5,952 nucleotides of DNA from Chloroflexota bacterium (GTDB lineage Bacteria; Chloroflexota; Anaerolineae; SpSt-600), in assembly GCA_011041825.1 (NCBI GenBank), contig DRAO01000494.1:1-5952 (forward strand), given 5' to 3'. Positions 1-5,915 of the stretch are shown here, piece by piece (the stretch's first letter is position 1; the number at the start of each line of letters is the position of its first letter). A program made the position numbers and the translations under genes. The notes under the pieces were generated by a model. The model was not told where the DNA came from. It was given only the letters and a program-made list of their open reading frames with translations, and made no database searches.

Positions 1-162
1 GCCAGGGGTTTGTAAAACCGTCATCGTTCTCCCCAACAGCCTGGGGAAGAGGAAAAGTTGATGGGCCAGGATGAAGAGGGCAGCGGGGAGGTATCCGGCG
101 ATGAGGAACGCCCGCCCCAGCTTCTCCAAGACCTCGCTTAATTTGCCCGTTAGCGTTTCCAT
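1..162 (-). CDS. N-terminal part of an unrecognised membrane protein, cut by the left window edge
   Basis: An open frame starts at an ATG (160-162) and runs without a stop to base 1, giving 54 codons. The start is supported by AAGGAG (171-176) eight bases upstream. Residues 1-17 form a charged, probably amphipathic helix (METLTGKLSEVLEKLGR). Residues 18-39 are strongly hydrophobic (AFLIAGYLPAALFILAHQLF and on), followed by PRLLGR, so a membrane segment is very likely. With positive charge on both sides, orientation is uncertain. I do not recognise the family. The layout, a short cytosolic helix followed at once by a membrane helix, resembles the N-termini of large uncharacterised bacterial membrane proteins. 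It reads in the same direction as the CHAT sensor and the CBS-like gene, 193 bases downstream of the latter. It could be the last gene of the operon or start its own unit. Membrane location makes it a candidate partner or target of the upstream protease, by context only. Confidence 0.75.
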   Translation of the reverse strand, partial: METLTGKLSEVLEKLGRAFLIAGYLPAALFILAHQLFLFPRLLGRTMTVLQTPG

Positions 163-170
163 AGCTTTTT

Positions 171-176
171 CTCCTT
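171..176 (-). promoter_or_regulatory. Shine-Dalgarno of the truncated membrane protein gene
   Basis: The minus strand reads AAGGAG, eight bases before the ATG at 160-162. It is the main evidence that the partial frame at 1-162 is a real gene start and not chance. Confidence 0.75.
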
Positions 177-320
177 GTTGCTGTATGGCACTTTGTCTTT
201 TTAGGATTGGGACGCAGATTCACGCATATCTTCCAAGAAATCAGGAATTGGGAAATGGGAATTAGGAGTGGGAGGTGGCAAAAGAATGGCAGAAAACAAC
301 CCCAATTTCCATTTAAAGGC

Positions 321-339
321 TTTGGCCGAAAGAGCCAAA
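321..339 (-). terminator. Weak hairpin downstream of the CBS-like gene, possible terminator
   Basis: Arms tttggc (321-326) and gccaaa (334-339) pair around a seven-base loop, 17 bases after the TGA of the 191-residue gene. In the minus-strand transcript the stem is followed by GCC and then only three U before AAA, so the U-tract is poor. It may slow or partly end transcription before the membrane-protein gene, or it may mean nothing. Confidence 0.25.
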
Positions 340-355
340 CTTCAGGTGGTTTCGA

Positions 356-931
356 TCAGGAGATAATCTCACCACACTTAGCGCACTTATATGCGTTGTT
401 TTCGGCATCATAGCGGTAAAAGCCCTGGTGGCCGCAGTGGGGGCAGGTAGGCGGCTCTATTCCCGCAGGACGCCATTGGGCCCGTGCGTCTGGGGCGGTG
501 TTAATGTAATCGCCGTAAAGTTGTCCCATCGAGGAGCCGGGAAACACCTCGCTGCCCCGCTTGGTGGCTATGTAGAAGCGGCCTATTACCTCCTCTCCCC
601 GCATTACCACCAGGGCACCGCCGGGGCTTTTATGCGCCCACCGTTCGGCGGTTCCCAGACCCACAGCATCTTGTTGCACGGCCGGGATGTCAGGGGCAAT
701 AGGGCGCAATTGGGCAAAGGTGAGTTCAAAGAGGTTAGGCCCTAGGTGGGCCAGCATCTCTTTGAGGCGGGTCACTTCCACCACCCCAAATCTTTCAGGG
801 GTGCGGCGGATGAAGATGTGCCACTCATCTCCGCCGCCCTGGGTCTTTAACTTCTCCAAGGCATCGGCAACGGTATCCTGTTCACCCACCACGACGAACT
901 TGCGGTCGAAATCCTCCTCTCGCAATGGCAT
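356..931 (-). CDS. CBS-like domain protein with C-terminal zinc ribbon
   Basis: A 191-residue protein with no signal peptide or membrane segment, so cytoplasmic. Residues 11-60 (FVVVGEQDTVADALEKL, then FGVVEVTRLKEML) and residues 88-122 (ending GALVVMRGEEVIGRFYI) fit the strand-helix-strand pattern of a degenerate CBS pair. CBS pairs usually bind adenine nucleotides and act as regulatory modules. The C-terminus (161-190) is a four-cysteine zinc ribbon: C163-P-H-C166 and C183-A-K-C186, spaced as in rubredoxin-like knuckles. The ATG at 929-931 is fixed by AAGGAGG seven bases upstream. The gene begins 12 bases after the stop of the CHAT sensor, so the two are almost certainly co-transcribed and probably coupled. 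A role as soluble regulator, adaptor or substrate of the CHAT protease is plausible from context only. The CBS assignment is moderate; the zinc ribbon is secure. Confidence 0.85.
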   Translation of the reverse strand: MPLREEDFDRKFVVVGEQDTVADALEKLKTQGGGDEWHIFIRRTPERFGVVEVTRLKEMLAHLGPNLFELTFAQLRPIAPDIPAVQQDAVGLGTAERWAHKSPGGALVVMRGEEVIGRFYIATKRGSEVFPGSSMGQLYGDYINTAPDARAQWRPAGIEPPTCPHCGHQGFYRYDAENNAYKCAKCGEIIS

Positions 932-938
932 CTTATCC

Positions 939-945
939 CCTCCTT
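939..945 (-). promoter_or_regulatory. Strong Shine-Dalgarno overlapping the stop of the CHAT gene
   Basis: The minus strand reads AAGGAGG, seven bases before the ATG of the CBS-like gene. Its first two bases are the last two of the TAA (944-946) ending the CHAT gene. Ribosomes finishing the sensor therefore stop on the initiation site of the next gene, which favours coupled expression. Confidence 0.85.
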
Positions 946-3900
946 ATACTCTCTCAAAGATGAACCCTTCCGCTGTCTGCATCACCAGCACAGGGGCGGC
1001 CCAGTCACGGTGGCTAAGGCCCACTTCCTGAGCCATCCGGTTGCGGGCCACGCTGACGGCGTAATCCACTTGGCCGTGGCGGGGGAGGGTGCTGTAGAAA
1101 CCTTCGGCGAAGGCTCTGGCGGCCACATCCAGCACCGGCCACTGCATCCCTACCACCGCCATCACGCCCGCCTCCAGCATCACCTTCACCAAGCGGCTTT
1201 CCACATCCGCCGTGCGGCAGGCGCTCAGCACCACCAGCTTGGGCACTTTGCCCTCGGAGGCCAGCCCTCGAAGTATCACCTCCAGCTCTTCGGGCCCCAA
1301 AGCCAGATAATCGCCTCGCCGGTCCTCACACCACAACACAATCTCGGCTTCCCCCATAAAGGGCATCAGGTCGGGGCCGGCGTGGCCCACAAAGTGTAAC
1401 ACGTCCCAGCCCTCCCCCAGCCGCTCCGCCAGCAGGTCGGGCAGGTCCCGGTCGAGGGGCGTCTCGCCCACCAGCTGGGCGGCGTGGAAGCCGAAGAGAT
1501 AACCCAATTCCACATCCGGCATCCCGCCCAGGATGGCATCCAGCCGCTTCTTCTCCTCCGCCAATCCCAATTCAGGCACCCGTTCATCGGCGGGCTGAGC
1601 CATCACCACCAGTATCCGGAGCTTTCTCCCCACCCCGGGGCGCTCGATTTCCTCGGGGGGCGGGGCGTAGCGCACCAGGGCTGTATCGGCCCGCTGGGCC
1701 AGGAACCCCACCCGTTCACCGCCGTACATTAACTCCCAAGGCAATCCAGCCAATTCGGGTGCCTCTTCAAAGCTCATCCGCAGCCGCACCGGTCGCCGGC
1801 CCAGCCCCACCCAGTGGCGCAAATTGTAAGGTATTGCGCCGGGGAAGAGGGCTTCGTAGAGGGAACTGCCGATGTAGCGCAATAACGGCTCGTTGGTGTG
1901 ACCCCGTTCCACTTGAATCAACGCATCTTCCAGGAGGTCCAGGTCCAAGGTGGTTTCGACATCCAAGCCATCCTTCAGGCGAGGGCTTCGGAAGCACACC
2001 CGGTAAGCTCCGGGTTCGGTGCCAGGTTCCACCACCACCTCCAGATCCCGGTAGCGGAAAGCCCCTTGCATCCGCCACCATCGGTATCCAAAGGCCCCCA
2101 GTGGTGCACCCACCAAGGCCAGCAGGATCAGGGCAATCCTGAACCATTCGGCCTGCCAGACTTTGAGCCACAGAGGGTAATCTTGCACCGTCAGGGTGAA
2201 GCTCACGGGGAGCGAGTAATCTAACAGGGCATTTCCAGCCGCTATGTAAAAAGTGTAAGTGTGAGCAGGCTGGAGGTCGGCATACTCCACGTAATCGCTT
2301 TTGACCTGGGCCAAACGGTTCTCCAAAGTGTTCCAAGTGGAGTCCCATCCTTCCAGCTTATACCGGTAGGCTATGTCTTTGGCACGGGTGGGCAGATCCC
2401 GGGCCGAGAACTCGATGCGGATGGTGTTACGGTTATAAGGGATGAGGACGGAACGAGGGGATTCATAGGTTTTGTTGTCCTCCAGGGTGATTATGCGGTC
2501 AATCCGCACCTGAGGAGGGTGGGTAGACGGTATGTAGCGGGTGAACCACAGGTCGGTGCCAAATAGGATGTGGCCTTCGGGGGTCAGGGCTACGGTATGG
2601 ACATAATCATCGGGGAGGCCGCTGTTGGCGGAGTTGAAAACTCGCCAGCGCTTGCCGTCGTAGCGGGTCACGCCACCCTTGCAGGAGGAGAAGACATCGC
2701 TGTGGGCCAGCCAGAGTGTCCCATAGGGATCCTCAACAATCGAAGCGATACAATTTGAGCCCAACCCATCGGCCACGGTGAAGGTCTGCCAGGTGCCATC
2801 GTGGTAGCGGCTGAGGCCGCCGTCCCTGGTCCCCAGCCACACCACCCCGTCGCTATCCACCAATACGCTCAGCACGGTGTCACTGGCGAGTCCATCTTCA
2901 ACGGTGAAGTGCTCCACGGTTTCTCCCTGGATACGGAAGACCCCTTCGCCTTCGGTGGCCACCCAGAGGGCTCCTTCATCGTCTTGGGCGATGGCAGTTA
3001 CATCGGCTTTCACAAGGCCAGGGACGGGGTAAGGCTCCCAGCCCTGGTCGGTATGGCGATTCAATCCGCCCTTCTCGCCCCCGGCGCCGCCGGCCCAAAG
3101 GGTGCCATCCCTGTCCTCAAACAATACCCACACCAATTTGCTGGCAAGGCCATCGGCGGCGGTGAAGGTCTGCCAGCGCATCTGGGAGGGGTCGAAGCGG
3201 CTCACTCCGCCGCCCACTTTAATATATGGGTTACCGGTAGCAGCCCATATATGCCCGTCGCTGTCCTGGAGGAGGTCGAGGATGTAATTGGAGCCCAGGC
3301 CATCGTGCACGGTGAAGGTGTGCCAGGATGCGCCGTCGTAAAGGCTGAGGCCGCCGCCATCGGTGCCGAACCACCAGCGTCCATCCCGGTCAACCAGGAT
3401 GGAAAGCACCCGGTTGTCGCCCAGTTCGGTAGGCCAGGCGAAGGGGTGCCAAAGGTGGCCATCGTAATACCATAGGCCCTCGCCGAAAGTGCCCGCCCAG
3501 AGGACACCCTGATGGTCTTCGTAGAGGCTGGAGATGCCCAATCCTTCTAACCCGGCATCGTGCCAGCGCCCGGCAGCATAATATCGTACTCCTTCACCTT
3601 CGCCGGAGTACTCGCTGCCCATTCCCAACCACAGGCGTGTCATCCGGTCCTCGCATAGTGAGGGAACCCAAAACCTGCCCTCAGCCGGGCCTGGCCATTG
3701 CATCCACTCGCCCTGCCTGTAACGTCCGGCGTATCCGCCCATCCCCGCTATCCAGATGGAGTTATCCCGCCCTATCAGGACAGCACCCAAATTGTCAGTG
3801 AGCAAGCCACTCCGGCTGGTGTCGGCAAAAACTTTCCAGCCCAGGAGGTTGAAGCGCAACAGCCCGGCGTTACAGGTGGCGAACCAGAGGGTTCCTGGCG

Positions 3901-5548
3901 GGCCCTCGGCAATGTCCAGCACACAATCGTCCGGGAGGCCATCCTGGATGGTGTAGGTGCGCCAGTTTTCATCCCCAGGGTAACGGATGCCGCCTCTTGT
4001 CTCAGTCTCAGAGATTTGTGGCGCTGGACTTATATCCCACCCTTTGCTCAATGCCGTCTCGGGCTCCTGAACTGCTGAGATCGTCTGTTGGCCCTCCCTC
4101 TTGTAATGGTGGATACCCCCATAAGTGCCCACCCAAAGGCTGCCATCCGAACTGACCAAAAGGCTGGTGACCTGGTTGCTGCGGTTGTCACCATAGAGGT
4201 CTTCAAAGGTATGGGAGTGCCAGCTCTGGCCATCGAACCAGTTCAGGCCGCCCCGTTCCCAGGCTATATTGTCGCTCAAACCTACCCAGATAATGCCCTC
4301 TTTATCTTCGGCCAGGGATGTCACGTAGTTGGCAACCAGCCCATCGGCTTTCGTATAGGTATGCCAGACGGATGCCCTGCGGTCGTAATGGCTCACACCA
4401 CCATCGAAACCCACCCAGAGGTCGCCCCGGGAGTCCTCCAGGATGGCAGTGATCCACAGGTTGGGCAAAGTGGCAGGGGGTGGCCGGTAAGAAGCCCAGC
4501 CCTGTTCAGTGTAACTTACCAGGCCGTAACCGGCACCGGTGCGGGGGTTGCCGGTGCCGAACCAAAGGGTCCCGGTTTCATCGGCCAGGATGGCGGTAAT
4601 GGAGTTGCTGGGGAGCCCATCGTCAACAGTTAGGGTATGCCAGGCGGAGCCATCGTAAACGGAGATGCCACCCTTGGCGGTGCCAAACCACAGCCGCCCG
4701 GTGGGGTCCTGGGCGATGGCGGTGATTTCGTTGTCGGCAAGGCCCTCGGATTTGGTGTAAGTATGCCAGGAAGTGCCATCATACATCCACAGGCCATTAC
4801 CTTCAGTGCCCACCCATATCCGCTCTTGGCGGTCCTGATAAAGGGTCAGCACCCATATCGGTCCCAATTCATCCACAAATGAACAGGCCCGGGGGGAAGC
4901 CCCCGTGCAGATGGCCAAGCCAGCCCTGGTGCCCAGCCACACATCACCGTTTTGGGCCTGCAAAAGGGCCCTTACCCGGTCGGCATCAGGCTCCTGGGAG
5001 AGGTGGTAACCGCTCCAGCGCTTGCCGTTGAAGAGGGAAAAACCTGCATCGGTTCCTGCCCACACTTGGCCATCCCGAGCTTCCATCAGGGCCAGGATTC
5101 TATCGCTGTTGAGGCCGTCCTGGGTGGTATAGGTATGCCATCGTTTGAAGGGAAGGGCATTGGGAGAATAAGATACCACTCCGGCATCGAAGGTGCCGAA
5201 CCAGAGGTTTCCCTGATGATCCACCATAATGGCCGAGATGTCATTGCTAGGGAGTTGGCCATCGGTGGTGCGGGTGGTAAAAGTCTCCCATTCCACTCCA
5301 TTGTAACGGTTCAGCCCCCTGGTCGTCCCCACCCATAGGGCCCCGTCGGGGGAAAGAGCCAGAGCTGTGATGTAATTGGAAATCAGGCCGTCCTGGGTGG
5401 TGAAGACCTGCGGGTTGGCGAGTAAGCGAGCGGGCGGGTTGGCTGGTGAAGGGGTTTGTGAGCTGGCGAGTGGTGGGTAGGCAAAAAATATAAAGGTTAG
5501 GAGCAGACAAGTCAGATTAGCTAGGAGGCGGAACGGTGAACCACTCAT
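944..5548 (-). CDS. Membrane sensor-protease: signal peptide, 21 propeller blades, Y_Y_Y domain, TM helix, CHAT caspase-like domain
   Basis: A 1534-residue protein. Residues 1-30 are a signal peptide (R7, hydrophobic core 8-26, likely cut at ASS-Q31). Residues about 48-1004 hold 21 Reg_prop-type blades, consensus I..L..D..G.LWvGT..GL..yd...W.tyt..dGL. Residues about 1012-1122 form a Y_Y_Y domain (YRYKLEGWDSTWN; later DLQPAHTYTFYIAAGN). Residues 1136-1155 are one membrane helix followed by RWWR, which puts the C-terminus in the cytoplasm. Residues about 1160-1530 are a CHAT region: GLPWELMY near 1268, catalytic-type His in HFVGHAG (H1389), catalytic-type Cys in LVVLSACRTA (C1444), and AAPVLVM near the end. 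CHAT proteins are clan CD, caspase/separase-like cysteine peptidases. The outer part matches hybrid two-component sensors, but no kinase, receiver or HTH is present. The ATG at 5546-5548 has no good Shine-Dalgarno; it lies inside the upstream gene, suggesting coupling, and it gives a clean signal peptide. The frame is intact. Ligand and substrate are unknown. Confidence 0.95.
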   Translation of the reverse strand: MSGSPFRLLANLTCLLLTFIFFAYPPLASSQTPSPANPPARLLANPQVFTTQDGLISNYITALALSPDGALWVGTTRGLNRYNGVEWETFTTRTTDGQLPSNDISAIMVDHQGNLWFGTFDAGVVSYSPNALPFKRWHTYTTQDGLNSDRILALMEARDGQVWAGTDAGFSLFNGKRWSGYHLSQEPDADRVRALLQAQNGDVWLGTRAGLAICTGASPRACSFVDELGPIWVLTLYQDRQERIWVGTEGNGLWMYDGTSWHTYTKSEGLADNEITAIAQDPTGRLWFGTAKGGISVYDGSAWHTLTVDDGLPSNSITAILADETGTLWFGTGNPRTGAGYGLVSYTEQGWASYRPPPATLPNLWITAILEDSRGDLWVGFDGGVSHYDRRASVWHTYTKADGLVANYVTSLAEDKEGIIWVGLSDNIAWERGGLNWFDGQSWHSHTFEDLYGDNRSNQVTSLLVSSDGSLWVGTYGGIHHYKREGQQTISAVQEPETALSKGWDISPAPQISETETRGGIRYPGDENWRTYTIQDGLPDDCVLDIAEGPPGTLWFATCNAGLLRFNLLGWKVFADTSRSGLLTDNLGAVLIGRDNSIWIAGMGGYAGRYRQGEWMQWPGPAEGRFWVPSLCEDRMTRLWLGMGSEYSGEGEGVRYYAAGRWHDAGLEGLGISSLYEDHQGVLWAGTFGEGLWYYDGHLWHPFAWPTELGDNRVLSILVDRDGRWWFGTDGGGLSLYDGASWHTFTVHDGLGSNYILDLLQDSDGHIWAATGNPYIKVGGGVSRFDPSQMRWQTFTAADGLASKLVWVLFEDRDGTLWAGGAGGEKGGLNRHTDQGWEPYPVPGLVKADVTAIAQDDEGALWVATEGEGVFRIQGETVEHFTVEDGLASDTVLSVLVDSDGVVWLGTRDGGLSRYHDGTWQTFTVADGLGSNCIASIVEDPYGTLWLAHSDVFSSCKGGVTRYDGKRWRVFNSANSGLPDDYVHTVALTPEGHILFGTDLWFTRYIPSTHPPQVRIDRIITLEDNKTYESPRSVLIPYNRNTIRIEFSARDLPTRAKDIAYRYKLEGWDSTWNTLENRLAQVKSDYVEYADLQPAHTYTFYIAAGNALLDYSLPVSFTLTVQDYPLWLKVWQAEWFRIALILLALVGAPLGAFGYRWWRMQGAFRYRDLEVVVEPGTEPGAYRVCFRSPRLKDGLDVETTLDLDLLEDALIQVERGHTNEPLLRYIGSSLYEALFPGAIPYNLRHWVGLGRRPVRLRMSFEEAPELAGLPWELMYGGERVGFLAQRADTALVRYAPPPEEIERPGVGRKLRILVVMAQPADERVPELGLAEEKKRLDAILGGMPDVELGYLFGFHAAQLVGETPLDRDLPDLLAERLGEGWDVLHFVGHAGPDLMPFMGEAEIVLWCEDRRGDYLALGPEELEVILRGLASEGKVPKLVVLSACRTADVESRLVKVMLEAGVMAVVGMQWPVLDVAARAFAEGFYSTLPRHGQVDYAVSVARNRMAQEVGLSHRDWAAPVLVMQTAEGFIFERV
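959..1786 (-). other. CHAT peptidase domain of the sensor
   Basis: Covers residues about 1255-1530 of the sensor. The His codon (H1389) is at 1382-1384 and the Cys codon (C1444) at 1217-1219. Each follows a hydrophobic strand (WDVLHFVGHAG and KLVVLSACRTA), as in caspase-fold peptidases. The flanking motifs LAGLPWELMY, ALVRY, GVMAVVGMQWPVLD and YAVSVARNRM are typical of CHAT domains. Both dyad residues are present, so activity is expected. The spacing of 55 residues between His and Cys is ordinary for the family. Specificity cannot be read from the sequence. Confidence 0.92.
2084..2143 (-). other. Single transmembrane helix of the sensor
   Basis: Residues 1136-1155 (FRIALILLALVGAPLGAFGY) are the only long hydrophobic stretch besides the signal peptide. 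The Arg-rich RWWRMQGAFRYR that follows marks the cytoplasmic side. It joins the Y_Y_Y domain outside to the CHAT domain inside, at the place where hybrid two-component sensors go from Y_Y_Y to their kinase. Confidence 0.9.
2183..2512 (-). other. Y_Y_Y domain of the sensor
   Basis: Residues about 1013-1122 carry the beta-sandwich signature found after regulatory propellers: an IRIEFSARD strand, then AYRYKLEGWDSTWN, then YADLQPAHTYTFYIAAGN, and a closing VSFTLTV strand. The next residues (PLWLKVWQAEWF) match the aromatic linker that usually leads into the membrane helix. In hybrid two-component sensors this domain passes the propeller signal to the membrane. Confidence 0.88.
2537..5407 (-). repeat. 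21 tandem propeller-blade repeats (protein-level repeat array)
   Basis: Blade cores (the LWxGT-like strand) fall near residues 71, 115, 162, 203, 244, 286, 328, 377, 420, 471, 554, 598, 639, 683, 725, 767, 817, 861, 903, 945 and 993. Mean spacing is about 46 residues, or roughly 138 bases. Twenty-one blades fit three seven-bladed propellers, with the segment before blade 1 (RLLANPQVFTTQDGLISNY) supplying the closing outer strand. Blades are diverged at DNA level but share blocks such as cggtgaaggtctgccag, identical at 2776-2792 and 3160-3176. The blade count is by eye. Confidence 0.88.
5459..5548 (-). other. Signal peptide of the sensor
   Basis: Residues 1-30 have a short n-region with one Arg, a hydrophobic core (residues 8-23) and a small-residue ending (LASS before Q31). 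A cysteine is present at position 14 but is not in a lipobox context, so ordinary signal-peptidase cleavage is more likely than lipidation. It directs the propellers outside the cytoplasm and also supports the ATG chosen at 5548. Confidence 0.8.
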
Positions 5549-5717
5549 AGCAGTAACGGCACCGGATCTTCTTACCTATTTGGTTTTGGGATACCCACAG
5601 GAAACGGGAGCAATGGGGACATTGTACCAACACGTTGCCAGGTCTCTGCTCTCCCTCTGGGAGGTCCTTATGGGTCTCTCCCGATGGGGTTTCCCCGGCA
5701 AAAGGTGGCTTCGCCAT
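5517..5717 (-). CDS. Small MJ0042-like zinc-ribbon protein
   Basis: A 66-residue protein starting at the ATG at 5715-5717, chosen because GGAGG lies eight bases upstream. Residues 1-30 are rich in Pro, Gly and Glu (MAKPPFAGETPSGETHKDLP), so probably disordered. Residues 31-62 are a zinc ribbon: C33-P-H-C36, then WVSQNQIGKKIRCRYCYEWF with C53 and C56. The order CPxC, then IGKK, then RCRYC, then WF resembles the MJ0042-type ribbon common as an N-terminal or stand-alone module. It has no enzyme motif and no membrane segment. It is the first gene of the operon, and its last 32 bases overlap the start of the CHAT sensor, which points to coupled translation. It may act as a small regulator, adaptor or substrate; none of these is shown by the sequence. 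Confidence 0.85.
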   Translation of the reverse strand: MAKPPFAGETPSGETHKDLPEGEQRPGNVLVQCPHCSRFLWVSQNQIGKKIRCRYCYEWFTVPPPS

Positions 5718-5725
5718 AGTACTTT

Positions 5726-5730
5726 CCTCC
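5726..5730 (-). promoter_or_regulatory. Shine-Dalgarno that fixes the start of the zinc-ribbon gene
   Basis: The minus strand reads GGAGG, eight bases before the ATG at 5715-5717. The same frame stays open upstream to 5945, but only this ATG has an initiation signal at proper distance, and it lies downstream of the predicted promoter. Confidence 0.85.
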
Positions 5731-5754
5731 GAAATTTGCTTAACACACCCATAA

Positions 5755-5783
5755 ACCTCCTGAGGTCCGAACCTGCGGGAGGT
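5755..5783 (-). promoter_or_regulatory. Nested hairpin in the operon leader
   Basis: In the minus-strand transcript, outer arms ACCUCC (5778-5783) and GGAGGU (5755-5760) enclose an inner AGGU-UCGG-ACCU hairpin (5763-5774). An asymmetric CGC/CA internal loop separates the two stems. It begins at about the predicted transcription start. It has no U-tract, so it is not a terminator. It could stabilise the 5' end of the mRNA or serve as a protein or RNA binding site. Confidence 0.5.
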
Positions 5784-5790
5784 CAAAATT

Positions 5791-5819
5791 ATGATACCAC
5801 ATTTGTCTCTCGGAGGCAA
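5791..5819 (-). promoter_or_regulatory. Sigma-70-type promoter for the operon
   Basis: Reading leftward: -35 TTGCCT (5814-5819), a 17-base spacer, and -10 TATCAT (5791-5796) preceded by TGG, an extended -10. Four of six and five of six bases match consensus. Predicted transcription start is near 5784, giving a leader of about 67 bases before the zinc-ribbon ATG. No other pair in the upstream region is as good. Confidence 0.6.
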
Positions 5820-5915
5820 GATAGTGAGGCTTGAGGGTGTTGAAAAAGTGCCACGCTGTTCTTGCTCAAATGGTTCCCTCCGGCGAGGGCAGGTTAAAAA
5901 GCATTTTTTGAAGTG

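Larger units (their letters stand above)
163..355. other. Intergenic gap without a gene
   Basis: These 193 bases separate the CBS-like/zinc-ribbon gene from the truncated membrane protein gene. I see no credible coding frame and no convincing -35/-10 pair reading leftward. Bases 205-243 (containing gcagattcacgcatatc) and the following A/G-rich stretch 244-277, with short GGGAAT-like units, resemble degenerate intergenic repeats seen in many large bacterial genomes. That resemblance is from memory and untested. A weak hairpin lies at 321-339. Confidence 0.6.

Noticed and set aside
71..265. Plus-strand frame of 64 residues at the left edge
   Set aside because: It is antisense to the truncated membrane-protein gene, which has the better start signal and a coherent helix-plus-membrane product.
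1767..2348. Minus-strand frame of 193 residues in another phase
   Set aside because: It overlaps the Y_Y_Y, TM and start of the CHAT region, which are clearly coded in the main frame. The product is low in recognisable structure.
2801..3475. Long plus-strand frame of 224 residues
   Set aside because: It is antisense to the propeller array. Its openness and its Gly/Ala/Pro-rich product follow from the blade repeats on the minus strand.
4088..4633. Plus-strand frame of 181 residues
   Set aside because: Also antisense to propeller blades, with no Shine-Dalgarno and no domain signature.
2537..5407. CRISPR array or tandem DNA repeat in the repetitive region
   Set aside because: The repetition is at protein level with a blade period of about 46 codons. 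The DNA units are diverged and in frame, without regular spacers.
5507..5509. Lipoprotein cysteine at residue 14 of the sensor
   Set aside because: The preceding residues (ANLT) do not fit a lipobox, and the hydrophobic core continues past the cysteine.
5576..5752. A 58-codon upstream frame starting at 5752 after GGAGG
   Set aside because: The gap between GGAGG and this ATG is only three bases. The frame is out of phase with and fully inside the zinc-ribbon gene, and its product has no recognisable feature.
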